Of a stretch of DNA of 64,000 nucleotides, positions 41,532 through 50,357 are shown piece by piece; position 1 is the stretch's first letter, and each line of letters starts with the position of its first letter. Both the position numbers and the translations under genes were made by a program. This DNA comes from Opitutus sp. (GTDB taxonomy: Bacteria; Verrucomicrobiota; Verrucomicrobiia; Opitutales; Opitutaceae). The notes beneath the pieces are model-generated. The model searched no databases. It had not been told where the DNA came from and worked only from the letters and a program-made list of their open reading frames with translations. The stretch lies in contig JACEUQ010000002.1 of assembly GCA_024998815.1 (NCBI GenBank), positions 1,378,501-1,442,500 on the forward strand, in the 5' to 3' direction.

Positions 41532-42699
41532 TTTCCGCGCCCCCACGTTCCCGATACAGGGTGGCAAGGGTAAGGATCTCGTAGGGCAGGCTCGTAACGA
41601 GGATCTGATGTTCGTAGATGATCGGCTCGCAGGCGGCCGCGTCGGGGATGTTCAGCAGCAAAGCGTGGTCGGCTTGCTCGCGCACGAGGCGGCGGCGGGC
41701 CCGGGGGTGGCGTTGGTCGTTGAGGCGACGGCGCAAGACCACCACACGTCGGGCCCGGTTCCAGCCTTGCAGGCGCAGGCAGCTTTCGCAGCCCTGCCAG
41801 CCTTGTCCGGCGTCGGTCCAAGCGGTGGTGGTGGTGCGTTCAAGCGCGGCCACCAGCTCGCGGGCCTTGGCGGTGCGGCGCAGTTTGAACAAATAGTTGA
41901 GTTTACGCGCTTCAGCTTCACTGAGCAGCGCCTCCTGGCCATAGGCGCAGTCACCGCGCAAAAGATGGGGCCGGCGCTCGGCTGGCAGTCGGTCGATGAG
42001 CGCCCACAGCCCCGCAAAACCATGTCCGGCGGCGGATTGATCGCCGGGGTGCACCTCCACGTCCAGACACAGGCGCAAGGTGGCGATCCAGTAGGTGTGG
42101 TAGGCGTGGCTGGGGCGTCCGGGCTTTTGCGGGTTATAGCCGATGCTGGCACCTTCCTGACGTCCATAGATGGGCTTGATGGTGACATCGATGTCGAGGA
42201 TCCACTGGTTATCCAAAAACCCATGACAGGTTTGGTCGAGGTGACGCCGCAACCAGTCCTGCCCCTGCTCGGCACCGATGCGAGCCAGCGCCCGGCGCAC
42301 ACAATCCTCGCTGACAATCGACTTAAGTCCGAGCAGGCTCGGGGCAATGTCGTCGCCGCGCAGGGCCGCGAGGTGCGCGTAGCGATAGTGCCCGGAGAGC
42401 ATCCCCAAAAGCAGGGTTCCAATCACGTCGCGAGGGCGGTGTGCGCGGTTGCTGCTGTAACAAAGCGGCGTGTCCGCAACCAGTGCCTCGAAGCCTCCTG
42501 TCGCACACAAGTACTGCGTGAAAAACACCAGTGCCCCCAAGGGGCTCACCGGCAACTCTGGGGCGAACTGCGCACGAAAACGTCCTCCGGGTGTATCCAC
42601 AATCAACACCTCGGCGGCATCGCTTGGCGTTGCCTTGTGATCAGGGTTTTCTGACTCACCCTCGGGGTGAGCTTTTTCCGGCGGTAAAAACGGCGGCAT
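41532..42699 (-). pseudogene. IS1380-type transposase, truncated by IS21
   Basis: It retains residues 1 to about 389 of the 529-residue transposase, to ...YRERGGAE, the start of the catalytic Glu segment, then enters IS21 sequence. It is presumably inactive. Confidence 0.88.
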
Positions 42700-42757
42700 A
42701 TGACAGCCAAACAATCACCTGCGTGATTTTTGGCTAGTTTCTATTGCCGGATTTAGG
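41532..42757 (-). mobile_element. IS1380-type insertion sequence, copy 3 (3' part missing)
   Basis: The transposase-start end with the 20-bp repeat is intact (42738-42757). The other 0.5 kb is missing because an IS21 element joined at 41531. At 42758 it abuts the middle of an IS630 transposase gene, its own insertion target. Confidence 0.88.
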
Positions 42758-43532
42758 TTTATTGGAAGGGCCACCCCCTCCGGGGCAGGCGCGCTGGGAT
42801 GGTCCAGCGGTGGCCCGTGTGCTCGGCGGCTCGGTGCACGCGGTCTGGCGAGTGCTGCGCAAGGAGGGCATTTGCCTGCAGCGCCAGCGCTCGTGGTGCG
42901 TGAGCACTGACAAGCAGTTCGCAGCCAAGGCAGCCGATATCGTCGGGCTCTACCTGAGCCCACCGGAAAAGGCATTGGTGATAAGTGTGGATGAAAAGCC
43001 TGGCATCCAAGCCCTAGAGCGCGCCACCGGTTACGTGGAGACCGACAATGGTAAAATCGTCCAGGGACTCAAAAGCACCTACAAGCGCCACGGTACACTC
43101 AACTTGTTCGCTGCCCTTGATGTGGCCACGGGCTTGATCAAGACGCAGAAAACCACCCTTAAGCGCCGGGAGGAGTTCCTGCTGTTCATGGACCAAGTGG
43201 TGGCGGATCACCCGCCCGAGAGAGAACTCCACGTGATTTTGGATAATTATTGCACCCACAAAAAGTGCGACGCTTGGCTCGCTCGGCACCCCAATGTCCA
43301 CTTCCACTTTACCCCAACCTCGGCGAGTTGGCTCAATCAAGTTGAAATCTGGTTCGGCATACTAACAAGGAAGGCGCTACGGGGCGCGAACTTCAGAAGC
43401 GTCGCCGAACTTAGTCAGGCCATTGACGCTTTCGTCGCCGCCTACCTGCCCAATGCCAAGCCGTTCAAGTGGCGCAAGCGCGAGGTCAAGGGAAGCCAAC
43501 TCAGAAATACTATCATTAATCTACGCAATTAA
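42758..43532 (+). pseudogene. IS630-family transposase, N-terminally truncated
   Basis: It carries residues about 100-355 of the 355-residue transposase seen complete at 53863-54930, including ISVDEKPGIQAL, VILDNYCTHK and SASWLNQVEIWFG, the three catalytic segments. A few residues differ (VLGGSVHAV for ALDGSVHAV). The HTH part is missing. Confidence 0.88.
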
Positions 43533-43536
43533 GCAC
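42758..43536 (+). mobile_element. IS630-family element, 5' truncated
   Basis: The 3' terminus GCAATTAAGCAC (ending 43536) is intact and followed by TA, the expected IS630 target. The first 0.3 kb is absent, replaced at the boundary by IS1380-type copy 3. The TA belongs to a GCTAGATG site inside the reverse transcriptase gene of a group II intron. Confidence 0.88.
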
Positions 43537-43538
43537 TA

Positions 43539-43802
43539 GATGTGCGAACGCGCAACCAACCGGCGGTGGCGGTGGTCCGCAAGGTCAACCAAATCACTCG
43601 CGGTTGGGCGACGGCGTTTCATTACGGCAACAGCACGCACGTGTTTAGTAACCAGCAGGCTTTTGTGCGCAACCGGTTGCGGCGGTGGCTGTGGCGAAAG
43701 TATAGCCGCACCCACGGACTCTTCGAGTTCTTCACCGACGACCGTTTGCATGGTCAATACAAACTATGGCACTGGCCGCTTACGGCGGCTTGGAAGCAAT
43801 GA
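43539..43802 (+). pseudogene. Group II intron reverse transcriptase/maturase, C-terminal fragment
   Basis: It encodes VRTRNQPAVAVVRKVNQITR to the end ...WHWPLTAAWKQ, the maturase (GIIM) domain only. The RT domain is missing, so it cannot mobilise or splice in cis. Confidence 0.85.
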
Positions 43803-43840
43803 ACTCCGCTGAAACCAAACCGAAAGAATGGGGACTCGGT

Positions 43841-43873
43841 AAGCCGTGTGCGGGAAAACCGCTTGCACGGTTT
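43841..43873 (+). ncRNA. Group II intron domain V
   Basis: AAGCCGTGTGCGGGAAAACC followed by GCTTGCACGGTTT folds as the 34-nt catalytic hairpin: AGCCGTGTGCGG stem, GAAA tetraloop, CCGCTTGCACGGTT return. The same sequence lies at about 55876-55908 on the minus strand in the complete intron. Confidence 0.85.
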
Positions 43874-43948
43874 GACGAGGGGGAGGGTCGCGCTGACGGG
43901 TTACCGACGCGCGGCTCTCTCTACTCTACTAAACGGCCAAACTCCAGA

Positions 43949-44018
43949 CCTTGAGCTCACGCTCAAGGCCACAAGGAGTGTGTTCGCGAATCATGTGGCC
44001 TGGAGCGTGAGCTCAAGG
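43949..44018. repeat. Inverted repeat CTTGAGCTCACGCTCAAGG / GAGCGTGAGCTCAAGG
   Basis: CTTGAGCTCACGCTCAAGGC at the left pairs with GGAGCGTGAGCTCAAGG at the right around a 35-base loop. It is a diverged member of the GAGCGTGAGCTC family found at 44061-44146 and 58437-58523. Confidence 0.6.
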
Positions 44019-44060
44019 ATTCGGCTGATCTGCGTTCGACTAGTCAGGGGCCAAACTCCA

Positions 44061-44146
44061 GGCCCTGAGCGTGAGCTCAGGGTCTGGATGCGCAAATACC
44101 GCGTAATCCCTGAGCTCACGCTCAGGGCCACAGGTCTTGCTGTCCA
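44061..44146. repeat. 86-bp palindromic repeat (GAGCGTGAGCTC family), member 2
   Basis: GGCCCTGAGCGTGAGCTCAG and CCTGAGCTCACGCTCAGGGCC form the arms, with TCTGGATGCGCAAATACCGC in the loop, then CACAGGTCTTGCTGTCCA. It is nearly identical, loop and tail included, to 58437-58523. Confidence 0.75.
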
Positions 44147-44239
44147 GAAACTGGGGTGCGTCAGCAACTGACGGTACACGCGCCTTCGGTCTTGCCACGG
44201 ACAAGACGGGCGCGGCACTGTGGCGGCTCTCGCAGCAAC

Positions 44240-44323
44240 GCCCGGGTGGTGGAATGGCAGACACGAAGGTCTTAGAAGCCTTTATCGTAAGATGTGCAGG
44301 TTCGACTCCTGTCCCGGGCACCA
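44240..44323 (+). tRNA. tRNA-Leu (anticodon UAG), CCA encoded
   Basis: The acceptor GCCCGGG pairs with CCCGGGC at 44313-44319. The discriminator A is followed by an encoded CCA (44321-44323). The anticodon stem AAGGT/GCCTT encloses CTTAGAA, giving anticodon TAG. A long variable arm and the T arm GCAGGTTCGACTCCTGT fit a class II leucine tRNA. A truncated integrase gene starts 70 bases downstream, so this is a probable integration target. Confidence 0.92.
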
Positions 44324-44393
44324 GCAGTGACTTACGGAAGTGGGGTGAGGTCGGAATTGACTCATACCTAACCCGGCCACCTAACCCTTGGGC

Positions 44394-44957
44394 ATGAAAG
44401 TCATTTCCACCGCCACGCAAAACCTCGTTAAGGACGGCGACACGGGCGTCTATTACGCTCGGCTCAAGATCCAGGGGTTAAACAAATATCGGTCGCTGGA
44501 CACCAAGGTCTCCACGACCGCTAAGCTGCGGCTCCAAGATAAGCTGAATGAAATCCGCGAGAGTGTTCCCACCGGAACTGTCGCCTCCGGCATGAACTTG
44601 AAGTCGACGTTCGAGGAGGTGGCGTTGATTTATACGCAGCAGGTGCAGGCCGACCCCAAACTGCGACCCGCGTCCAAAAAAGTTCGCCTGCGCCCCATTG
44701 CGACTCTTCGCCGCACGTGGCCGGAGTTGTTCGGCATGGAGGTCCGCCGCGTAACGGCGGCATCCATTGCTGGGTATATCGCCGACTTTGAACGGGGGAA
44801 ATGGCCCTTTCTCCATTTTCTCGCAAAAACCAAGACCGTCGCAGGCAACTCCGCCTCCACCTTTAACAAGCTCGTCACCTGTCTTCGCGACACCTTCGAA
44901 CTCGCGGTAAAGGCGCATGTCATCGCGAAGAATCCCGCCGCAGATTTAACCTATCAG
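44394..44957 (+). pseudogene. Tyrosine recombinase (integrase), N-terminal part, cut by IS1380-type copy 4
   Basis: About 188 codons remain. They include an N-terminal arm-binding-like domain (GDTGVYYARLKIQGLNKYRS) and a SAM-like core-binding domain (about 65-185, ending LRDTFELAVKAHVIAKNPA). The catalytic domain with the R-H-R-Y residues is missing. The next codons are IS sequence. The ATG at 44394 is preferred to a TTG two codons upstream. The position next to tRNA-Leu implies a former genomic island or prophage whose mobility is lost. Confidence 0.8.
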
Positions 44958-46698
44958 CCTAAATCCGGCAATAGAAAGTGCGGCCGGCGGGCGTTGCCCG
45001 TCGGATAGATGAGGGTGGAGAGTGCTGCGGCAGGCTGAACGGAAGCGCGATCAGCTTGGGGCGGTGGCCAAAGGCGGTTCAGGGCCGAGTACAGGGAAGT
45101 TTTCCTGTAAAATCCTCGCTACGATTTGCCCCCAGCGCTGGGCGACACTCCATTGCTCCGCATTATGAAGGATACCATGTAACCATCTGGCCAGCTTTGT
45201 GATGAGTTCACTCAGGCGAGGTGCCTCGGCATGGCTCAAGCGCACGTCCAGGCGGCGTTGACCGGAGTGTTCGCTCTGCCGGGTCGCTCCGCAGAGCAGA
45301 CGGGGACGTGTACTCACCGCCTCGTGGTGCTGACCGGGTTGAAGCAGGCGGTGATAGAGCGTCCACCAGTTGTAAACCAGTGCGGCCAAACGCGCGGCGT
45401 GCTGACAGGAGTTTAGCTCCTGGGAGGTAAACCCCGACCAGCTCCACTGGTTCTTGAGCTCGTCGAAGGGGTTTTCCGCGCCCCCACGTTCCCGATACAG
45501 GGTGGCAAGGGTAAGGATCTCGTAGGGCAGGCTCGTAACGAGGATCTGATGTTCGTAGATGATCGGCTCGCAGGCGGCCGCGTCGGGGATGTTCAGCAGC
45601 AAAGCGTGGTCGGCTTGCTCGCGCACGAGGCGGCGGCGGGCCCGGGGGTGGCGTTGGTCGTTGAGGCGACGGCGCAAGACCACCACACGTCGGGCCCGGT
45701 TCCAGCCTTGCAGGCGCAGGCAGCTTTCGCAGCCCTGCCAGCCTTGTCCGGCGTCGGTCCAAGCGGTGGTGGTGGTGCGTTCAAGCGCGGCCACCAGCTC
45801 GCGGGCCTTGGCGGTGCGGCGCAGTTTGAACAAATAGTTGAGTTTACGCGCTTCAGCTTCACTGAGCAGCGCCTCCTGGCCATAGGCGCAGTCACCGCGC
45901 AAAAGATGGGGCCGGCGCTCGGCTGGCAGTCGGTCGATGAGCGCCCACAGCCCCGCAAAACCATGTCCGGCGGCGGATTGATCGCCGGGGTGCACCTCCA
46001 CGTCCAGACACAGGCGCAAGGTGGCGATCCAGTAGGTGTGGTAGGCGTGGCTGGGGCGTCCGGGCTTTTGCGGGTTATAGCCGATGCTGGCACCTTCCTG
46101 ACGTCCATAGATGGGCTTGATGGTGACATCGATGTCGAGGATCCACTGGTTATCCAAAAACCCATGACAGGTTTGGTCGAGGTGACGCCGCAACCAGTCC
46201 TGCCCCTGCTCGGCACCGATGCGAGCCAGCGCCCGGCGCACACAATCCTCGCTGACAATCGACTTAAGTCCGAGCAGGCTCGGGGCAATGTCGTCGCCGC
46301 GCAGGGCCGCGAGGTGCGCGTAGCGATAGTGCCCGGAGAGCATCCCCAAAAGCAGGGTTCCAATCACGTCGCGAGGGCGGTGTGCGCGGTTGCTGCTGTA
46401 ACAAAGCGGCGTGTCCGCAACCAGTGCCTCGAAGCCTCCTGTCGCACACAAGTACTGCGTGAAAAACACCAGTGCCCCCAAGGGGCTCACCGGCAACTCT
46501 GGGGCGAACTGCGCACGAAAACGTCCTCCGGGTGTATCCACAATCAACACCTCGGCGGCATCGCTTGGCGTTGCCTTGTGATCAGGGTTTTCTGACTCAC
46601 CCTCGGGGTGAGCTTTTTCCGGCGGTAAAAACGGCGGCATATGACAGCCAAACAATCACCTGCGTGATTTTTGGCTAGTTTCTATTGCCGGATTTAGG
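44958..46698 (-). mobile_element. IS1380-type insertion sequence, copy 4 (complete, 1741 bp)
   Basis: It has the same ends and length as copies 1 and 2, in opposite orientation. It joins an integrase fragment (left) to an AraC-type gene fragment (right). Flanking TCAG and TTTA do not match, so the two flanks may not have been contiguous before. Confidence 0.88.
45051..46640 (-). CDS. IS1380-type DDE transposase (copy 4)
   Basis: The translation is identical to copies 1 and 2. It is intact. Confidence 0.88.
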   Translation of the reverse strand: MPPFLPPEKAHPEGESENPDHKATPSDAAEVLIVDTPGGRFRAQFAPELPVSPLGALVFFTQYLCATGGFEALVADTPLCYSSNRAHRPRDVIGTLLLGMLSGHYRYAHLAALRGDDIAPSLLGLKSIVSEDCVRRALARIGAEQGQDWLRRHLDQTCHGFLDNQWILDIDVTIKPIYGRQEGASIGYNPQKPGRPSHAYHTYWIATLRLCLDVEVHPGDQSAAGHGFAGLWALIDRLPAERRPHLLRGDCAYGQEALLSEAEARKLNYLFKLRRTAKARELVAALERTTTTAWTDAGQGWQGCESCLRLQGWNRARRVVVLRRRLNDQRHPRARRRLVREQADHALLLNIPDAAACEPIIYEHQILVTSLPYEILTLATLYRERGGAENPFDELKNQWSWSGFTSQELNSCQHAARLAALVYNWWTLYHRLLQPGQHHEAVSTRPRLLCGATRQSEHSGQRRLDVRLSHAEAPRLSELITKLARWLHGILHNAEQWSVAQRWGQIVARILQENFPVLGPEPPLATAPS

Positions 46699-47430
46699 TT
46701 TATGGATACGCCCCAGCATTTGAAACTTCGCCGGCGCCAATCCTGTGGCGGCAGTGAAGTGTTTGCGAAACGAGTCATAGCTCACGTAGAGGCTGCGCGC
46801 CACTGCAACCGCCGATTCGCCGGTCGCCAGTTTGCTCCGTGCCAGTTCCAGCCAATCCGGGTGTTTGGCCATACCCAGGTCGCGAATTTCCTGTTGGGAG
46901 GCTAAGTCTGCGAGGAGTGCGACAAGACGCCCGGCGGCCGCTAGCGCCGCCAGCTCCCCTATGGGTAGCTCGGGCGGTATCACTTCACAGATTCGACGTT
47001 GCCAGCGCGCCACGGGATCTGCGCGCCAGATAGGGCGATCCGGGGATATCAATCCTGTTTCACTCCATTGATCAAACATGCTGCCGGTAAACACCAGGTA
47101 GAGCTCCTCCCAGCGATCTCCAGCGCCGGGGCCATAGGCATGGCCCTGACCCGGAAAAACCCAAATCAAGTCGCCGGCGGTGACTCTCGTCGCGAAACCA
47201 CTGGCGTTTCGGTAGTGCCCAGCCCCCGAAAGCAGGAGGATAATCGCATAGTCCCCCAGTATTCTAAGCCCTTGCCCAAACTCGAGCCCGGGGTCGCGTT
47301 TGCTCAAGCGCCCCGCGCGGGTAACGGCCCCCAGGCGCACTCGTTCTCCCGAACCTAGCAAAAGATCGGAAGCCGACTGGTTCTGTTCACGTCGCGCCAA
47401 AAGAGACAAAGATGTTCCCATTCGGGACAT
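46699..47430 (-). pseudogene. AraC-family regulator truncated by IS1380-type copy 4
   Basis: About 244 codons remain. The N-terminal cupin sensor (about 20-150) includes ILLLSGAGHYRNASGFATRV and GDLIWVFPGQGHAYGPG. The first HTH remains (ESAVAVARSLYVSYDSFRKH, then FTAATGLAPAKFQMLGRIH), after which the IS starts; the linker helix and second HTH are gone. It is divergent from the dehydrogenase/isomerase genes beginning at 47465, with only 34 bases between starts, and was probably their activator. Loss of half its DNA-binding domain suggests the pathway has lost its control. Confidence 0.8.
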
Positions 47431-47464
47431 GGTTAGTATTGGCGATTTAGTTTACAAGTAGCGG

Positions 47465-48580
47465 ATGACATCCAAAAATGACAATTCAACGCCTCCGCGC
47501 CACGTTCTAGGCGTGCTGGGGCTCGGTGAAGGTCGTAGCATCATTTCCGCCGCGCTGAGCAGCCAGCACTGGAAAATCGGGAATGTCTGCGACATGAACG
47601 AAGAACTCTGTCGCGAGCGGCAAAACGAGTTTGCTCTGCCGCGTTACACGACCCGCTACGAGGAATTGCTGGCCGATCCTGATATTGACACCATCGCCAT
47701 TTACACGCCCGACCAGTTCCATGCCAGGCACTGCATCGAGGCCTTCCGTTCTGGAAAGCATGTGATCTGCACGAAGCCGTTGTTCGACACGCTCTCCGAG
47801 GCTGCCGCCGTGCGACAAGCCGCATCGAAGGCCCACCGCCGGCTTTTTGTCGGTCAAAGCTCGCGATTCTTCGGACCCATGCTGCGGCAACGCGCCGATT
47901 TTGAGGCTAGGAAAATGGGAGATGTTTACTCCGTGGAGGCCCACTACCACGCCAATCACGACTACTATTTCGCGAAACACAAAAACCTCGCCGCCTACAA
48001 GCCGCTCTACGGCGGCTTGAGCCACCCGGTGGATTTGGTGCGCTGGTATCTCGGGCCGATCGAGGAGGTGTTCGGCTATGCGATCCTTTCTCCCCGGGGA
48101 GCTTCCCTGGGCTTGCAGCATCCGGATGCGATGCACTTTGTTCTGAAATCAAAGGACGGGCGAATTGGCCGCGCCAGTGGTTGCTACAGCACGCCGACGC
48201 CCGCTGGCCTTCGCGACAGCCATGTGACTTGCGTGTTGCGCGGAGTCCAGGGCGGCAGCCAGGCCGATTATCCCGAACTTCGCTACTCGACCAATTTTCC
48301 GGGTGAGGGCGGCATCATCCACAGACTCGATCACGAAGCCAGTTTCTACTTTCGTTTCCCGAATCGTTCGCACCACGCCGGTGAGTTCCAAAACTACATC
48401 GATTACTTTGCCCGTTGCCTCGATACGGGCGTGTCCGCCGAGCCGGATTTGGAGGAGGGCATCGAGACCATCGCCATCATGCAGGCCATGGAGCTGAGCG
48501 TGGAGCGTGGACTGCCGGTCAAAATATCCGACGTGCTTGCATCCTATGGTCTCGCACCGGCGGTGCCCACTTCCTCATGA
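47465..48580 (+). CDS. Gfo/Idh/MocA-family oxidoreductase
   Basis: The protein has 371 residues. The N-terminal Rossmann domain (about 12-135) shows LGVLGLGEGRSI, DTIAIYTPDQFHARHCIEAF and the substrate-site GKHVICTKPLFD, in which TKP replaces the usual EKP. The C-terminal alpha/beta domain includes YKPLYGGLSHPVDLVRWYLG, with the GG..H..D pattern of this family. Members oxidise or epimerise sugars, inositols and their derivatives with NAD(P). It is the first gene of a plus-strand operon with two TIM-barrel isomerases; its stop overlaps the next start. Confidence 0.87.
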   Translation: MTSKNDNSTPPRHVLGVLGLGEGRSIISAALSSQHWKIGNVCDMNEELCRERQNEFALPRYTTRYEELLADPDIDTIAIYTPDQFHARHCIEAFRSGKHVICTKPLFDTLSEAAAVRQAASKAHRRLFVGQSSRFFGPMLRQRADFEARKMGDVYSVEAHYHANHDYYFAKHKNLAAYKPLYGGLSHPVDLVRWYLGPIEEVFGYAILSPRGASLGLQHPDAMHFVLKSKDGRIGRASGCYSTPTPAGLRDSHVTCVLRGVQGGSQADYPELRYSTNFPGEGGIIHRLDHEASFYFRFPNRSHHAGEFQNYIDYFARCLDTGVSAEPDLEEGIETIAIMQAMELSVERGLPVKISDVLASYGLAPAVPTSS

Positions 48581-49416
48581 AAACCGGCATCAATCTCATG
48601 CTTTTTGGGGCGTCCCCGGCTTCATGGCCCAAGGACTTGATTCCTCGACTGCATGGGGCCGGAGCCGAATGGATCGAGGTGCCTGTCTTTGAGCCAAGGC
48701 CCGCTGTATTTAAGGAAATCGCCAGACAAATACGCGACCTCGGACTGGGTGTTTCGGTTTCCAGTGCCCTGCCGCCGCAGGCTTCTGCGGTGAGTGACCA
48801 AACGTCGGCTGATCATTGGCAGGAGTTCCTAGCGCGTTTGGCATGCACATCGGAAACATTGGGGGCCGAACTCATCGTCGGTCCGCTCTATCACCCGGTC
48901 GGCGGGTTCGCCGCGGGGAGTCAGAGTGATTTACAGCAACGTCTAGCGCAGCGTCTTTCAAAATGGAAACCCGAGGCCGCGGTGCGCCTGGCGATTGAGC
49001 CGCTCAATCGTTTTGAAACCAACGTGCTCAACCTCTGTGTAGACGGCGCACGTGTCGTGGACGCCGCCGCCAATCCTGCGGTGGGACTCATGGCCGATAC
49101 GTTCCATATGCACATCGAGGAACGCGATCCCGCCGCCGCTCTCCGAGGCCTTGGCCCACGATGCATTCACCTGCATGCCAGCGAGAATGATCGCGGCCCC
49201 ATCGGCGGGGGACAGGTTGACTGGGAACCCTGGCTCCCAGCCGCCAGAACCACCGGTGCTGCCAGCGTCGTTGCCGAGTGCTTCGCGGGAGGTCTTGCCG
49301 AACTTTCCGCTGCCACCCGCATCTGGCGCGACATCACCGGCGACCCTACCGACTGCGCTGCTCGATCACTTCAGTTTCTCTGCGACCTTCTTTCCCGCCG
49401 TTCACTCCACCACTAA
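48577..49416 (+). CDS. Sugar phosphate isomerase/epimerase, D-tagatose 3-epimerase-like
   Basis: The TIM-barrel protein (AP endonuclease family 2 fold) has 279 residues. The four metal/catalytic residues of ketose 3-epimerases can be placed: Glu in RLAIEPLNRFETNVLN, Asp in VGLMADTFHMHIEE, His in CIHLHASENDRGPIG, and Glu in SVVAECFAGG. It probably interconverts keto-sugars by epimerisation at C3. The ATG overlaps the stop of the dehydrogenase gene (ATGA), so the 54-codon upstream extension is not used. Confidence 0.82.
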   Translation: MKTGINLMLFGASPASWPKDLIPRLHGAGAEWIEVPVFEPRPAVFKEIARQIRDLGLGVSVSSALPPQASAVSDQTSADHWQEFLARLACTSETLGAELIVGPLYHPVGGFAAGSQSDLQQRLAQRLSKWKPEAAVRLAIEPLNRFETNVLNLCVDGARVVDAAANPAVGLMADTFHMHIEERDPAAALRGLGPRCIHLHASENDRGPIGGGQVDWEPWLPAARTTGAASVVAECFAGGLAELSAATRIWRDITGDPTDCAARSLQFLCDLLSRRSLHH

Positions 49417-49430
49417 CCCAAATTACCTCT

Positions 49431-50294
49431 ATGAAAATTGGATTCCACACCGACGCGTTTAACAGTGCCTTCGTCTCATTTCGCCACAGCGTGGACTGGG
49501 CCTCGAAACACAAGATCCCCAACATCGAATGCGGGATGCTAGATGGAGTCAGCTGGATTCACGGCCTCGGTTACCAGCCCCACGTGGGCCTCCACGAAGA
49601 CCCGCTCGAACTGCGCGAATACATGGATGCGCGCCATGTCACCTTCTCCCAGGTGGACGCCGCCTATCCGCTTTCCGGCTTCGACGGGCTGACTCGCGGC
49701 GTGGCCTACATCGAAAAAACCATTCCGTGGGCCGCCCATGTCGGCTGCCCCTTTGTTGATACCACGGACGGCCTGCACAAGCCGGATGGCGTGGACGAGG
49801 AGGAATCCATGAAGTGGATGGCGCTTTCCTACCGCCGCGTCGTTTCGGTCGCGGCCCGATACGATATCGGTATCAATATTGAGCCTCACGGATATTTCAC
49901 GACCAAGCCGAAGTATGTCGAACGCATGCTCGATTTCGTGGACAGCCCTTTGCTCGGCTTAAACATGGACACCGGCAACACCTTCATCGCCGGCCAAGAC
50001 CCCGTCGCATACCTGAAGAAATTCATCACCCGCGTGAAACATGTCCATGTGAAGGATGTGTCCGCCTCGCTCGCCGCCGCTGTGCGGGGTGGCCAGACGG
50101 GGATCGCCCTGAGCCATTGCGCGCTCGGCGACGGCGTGAATGCCGACAACATCCGCGAGTGCCTCCGACTCTTGCACGCCCACGGCTACGATGGCGCCCT
50201 CAGTATCGAGTGCGAAGGTCAGTCCGGCCCGATGCTGGAAACTTCCCTCAACTGGCTGCGCAAGACGCTCAAGGAACTCGGAATCCCCGAGTAA
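49431..50294 (+). CDS. Sugar phosphate isomerase/epimerase-like TIM-barrel protein
   Basis: The protein has 287 residues starting MKIGFHTDAFNSAFVSFRHS, 14 bases after the previous gene. Metal-site candidates are Glu in DIGINIEPHGYFTTKP, Asp in LGLNMDTGNTFIAGQDP, His in RVKHVHVKDV, and Glu in GALSIECEGQSGPM. The pattern fits the IolE/IolI-like xylose isomerase-like family. It is the third gene of the operon with a MocA-type dehydrogenase. The exact substrate is not evident. Confidence 0.82.
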   Translation: MKIGFHTDAFNSAFVSFRHSVDWASKHKIPNIECGMLDGVSWIHGLGYQPHVGLHEDPLELREYMDARHVTFSQVDAAYPLSGFDGLTRGVAYIEKTIPWAAHVGCPFVDTTDGLHKPDGVDEEESMKWMALSYRRVVSVAARYDIGINIEPHGYFTTKPKYVERMLDFVDSPLLGLNMDTGNTFIAGQDPVAYLKKFITRVKHVHVKDVSASLAAAVRGGQTGIALSHCALGDGVNADNIRECLRLLHAHGYDGALSIECEGQSGPMLETSLNWLRKTLKELGIPE

Positions 50295-50357
50295 AGGTTG
50301 GCACGCCTCCTCGCCCGATGCTTCCTGACCACCACATAAGAATCCGGCACTCACAAG

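Larger units (their letters stand above)
43537..43929 (+). mobile_element. Group II intron, 3' fragment (RT end plus domains V-VI)
   Basis: It is identical over its length to the end of the intron at 55818-57811: the last 86 codons of the maturase, domain V, and the 3' end CTCTCTACTCTAC. The 5' part is cut by the IS630 copy. Beyond the shared end the two copies diverge (AAACGG here, TTAACT there), which fixes the intron 3' boundary at about 43929-43930. Confidence 0.85.

Noticed and set aside
41440-42654. 404-codon plus-strand frame across the IS21/IS1380 junction
   Set aside because: Antisense of the truncated transposase joined by chance to IS21 end sequence.
43949-44146. Attachment site (att) repeats for the island
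   Set aside because: The repeats are palindromic and unrelated to the tRNA-Leu 3' end, so they look like dispersed repeats.
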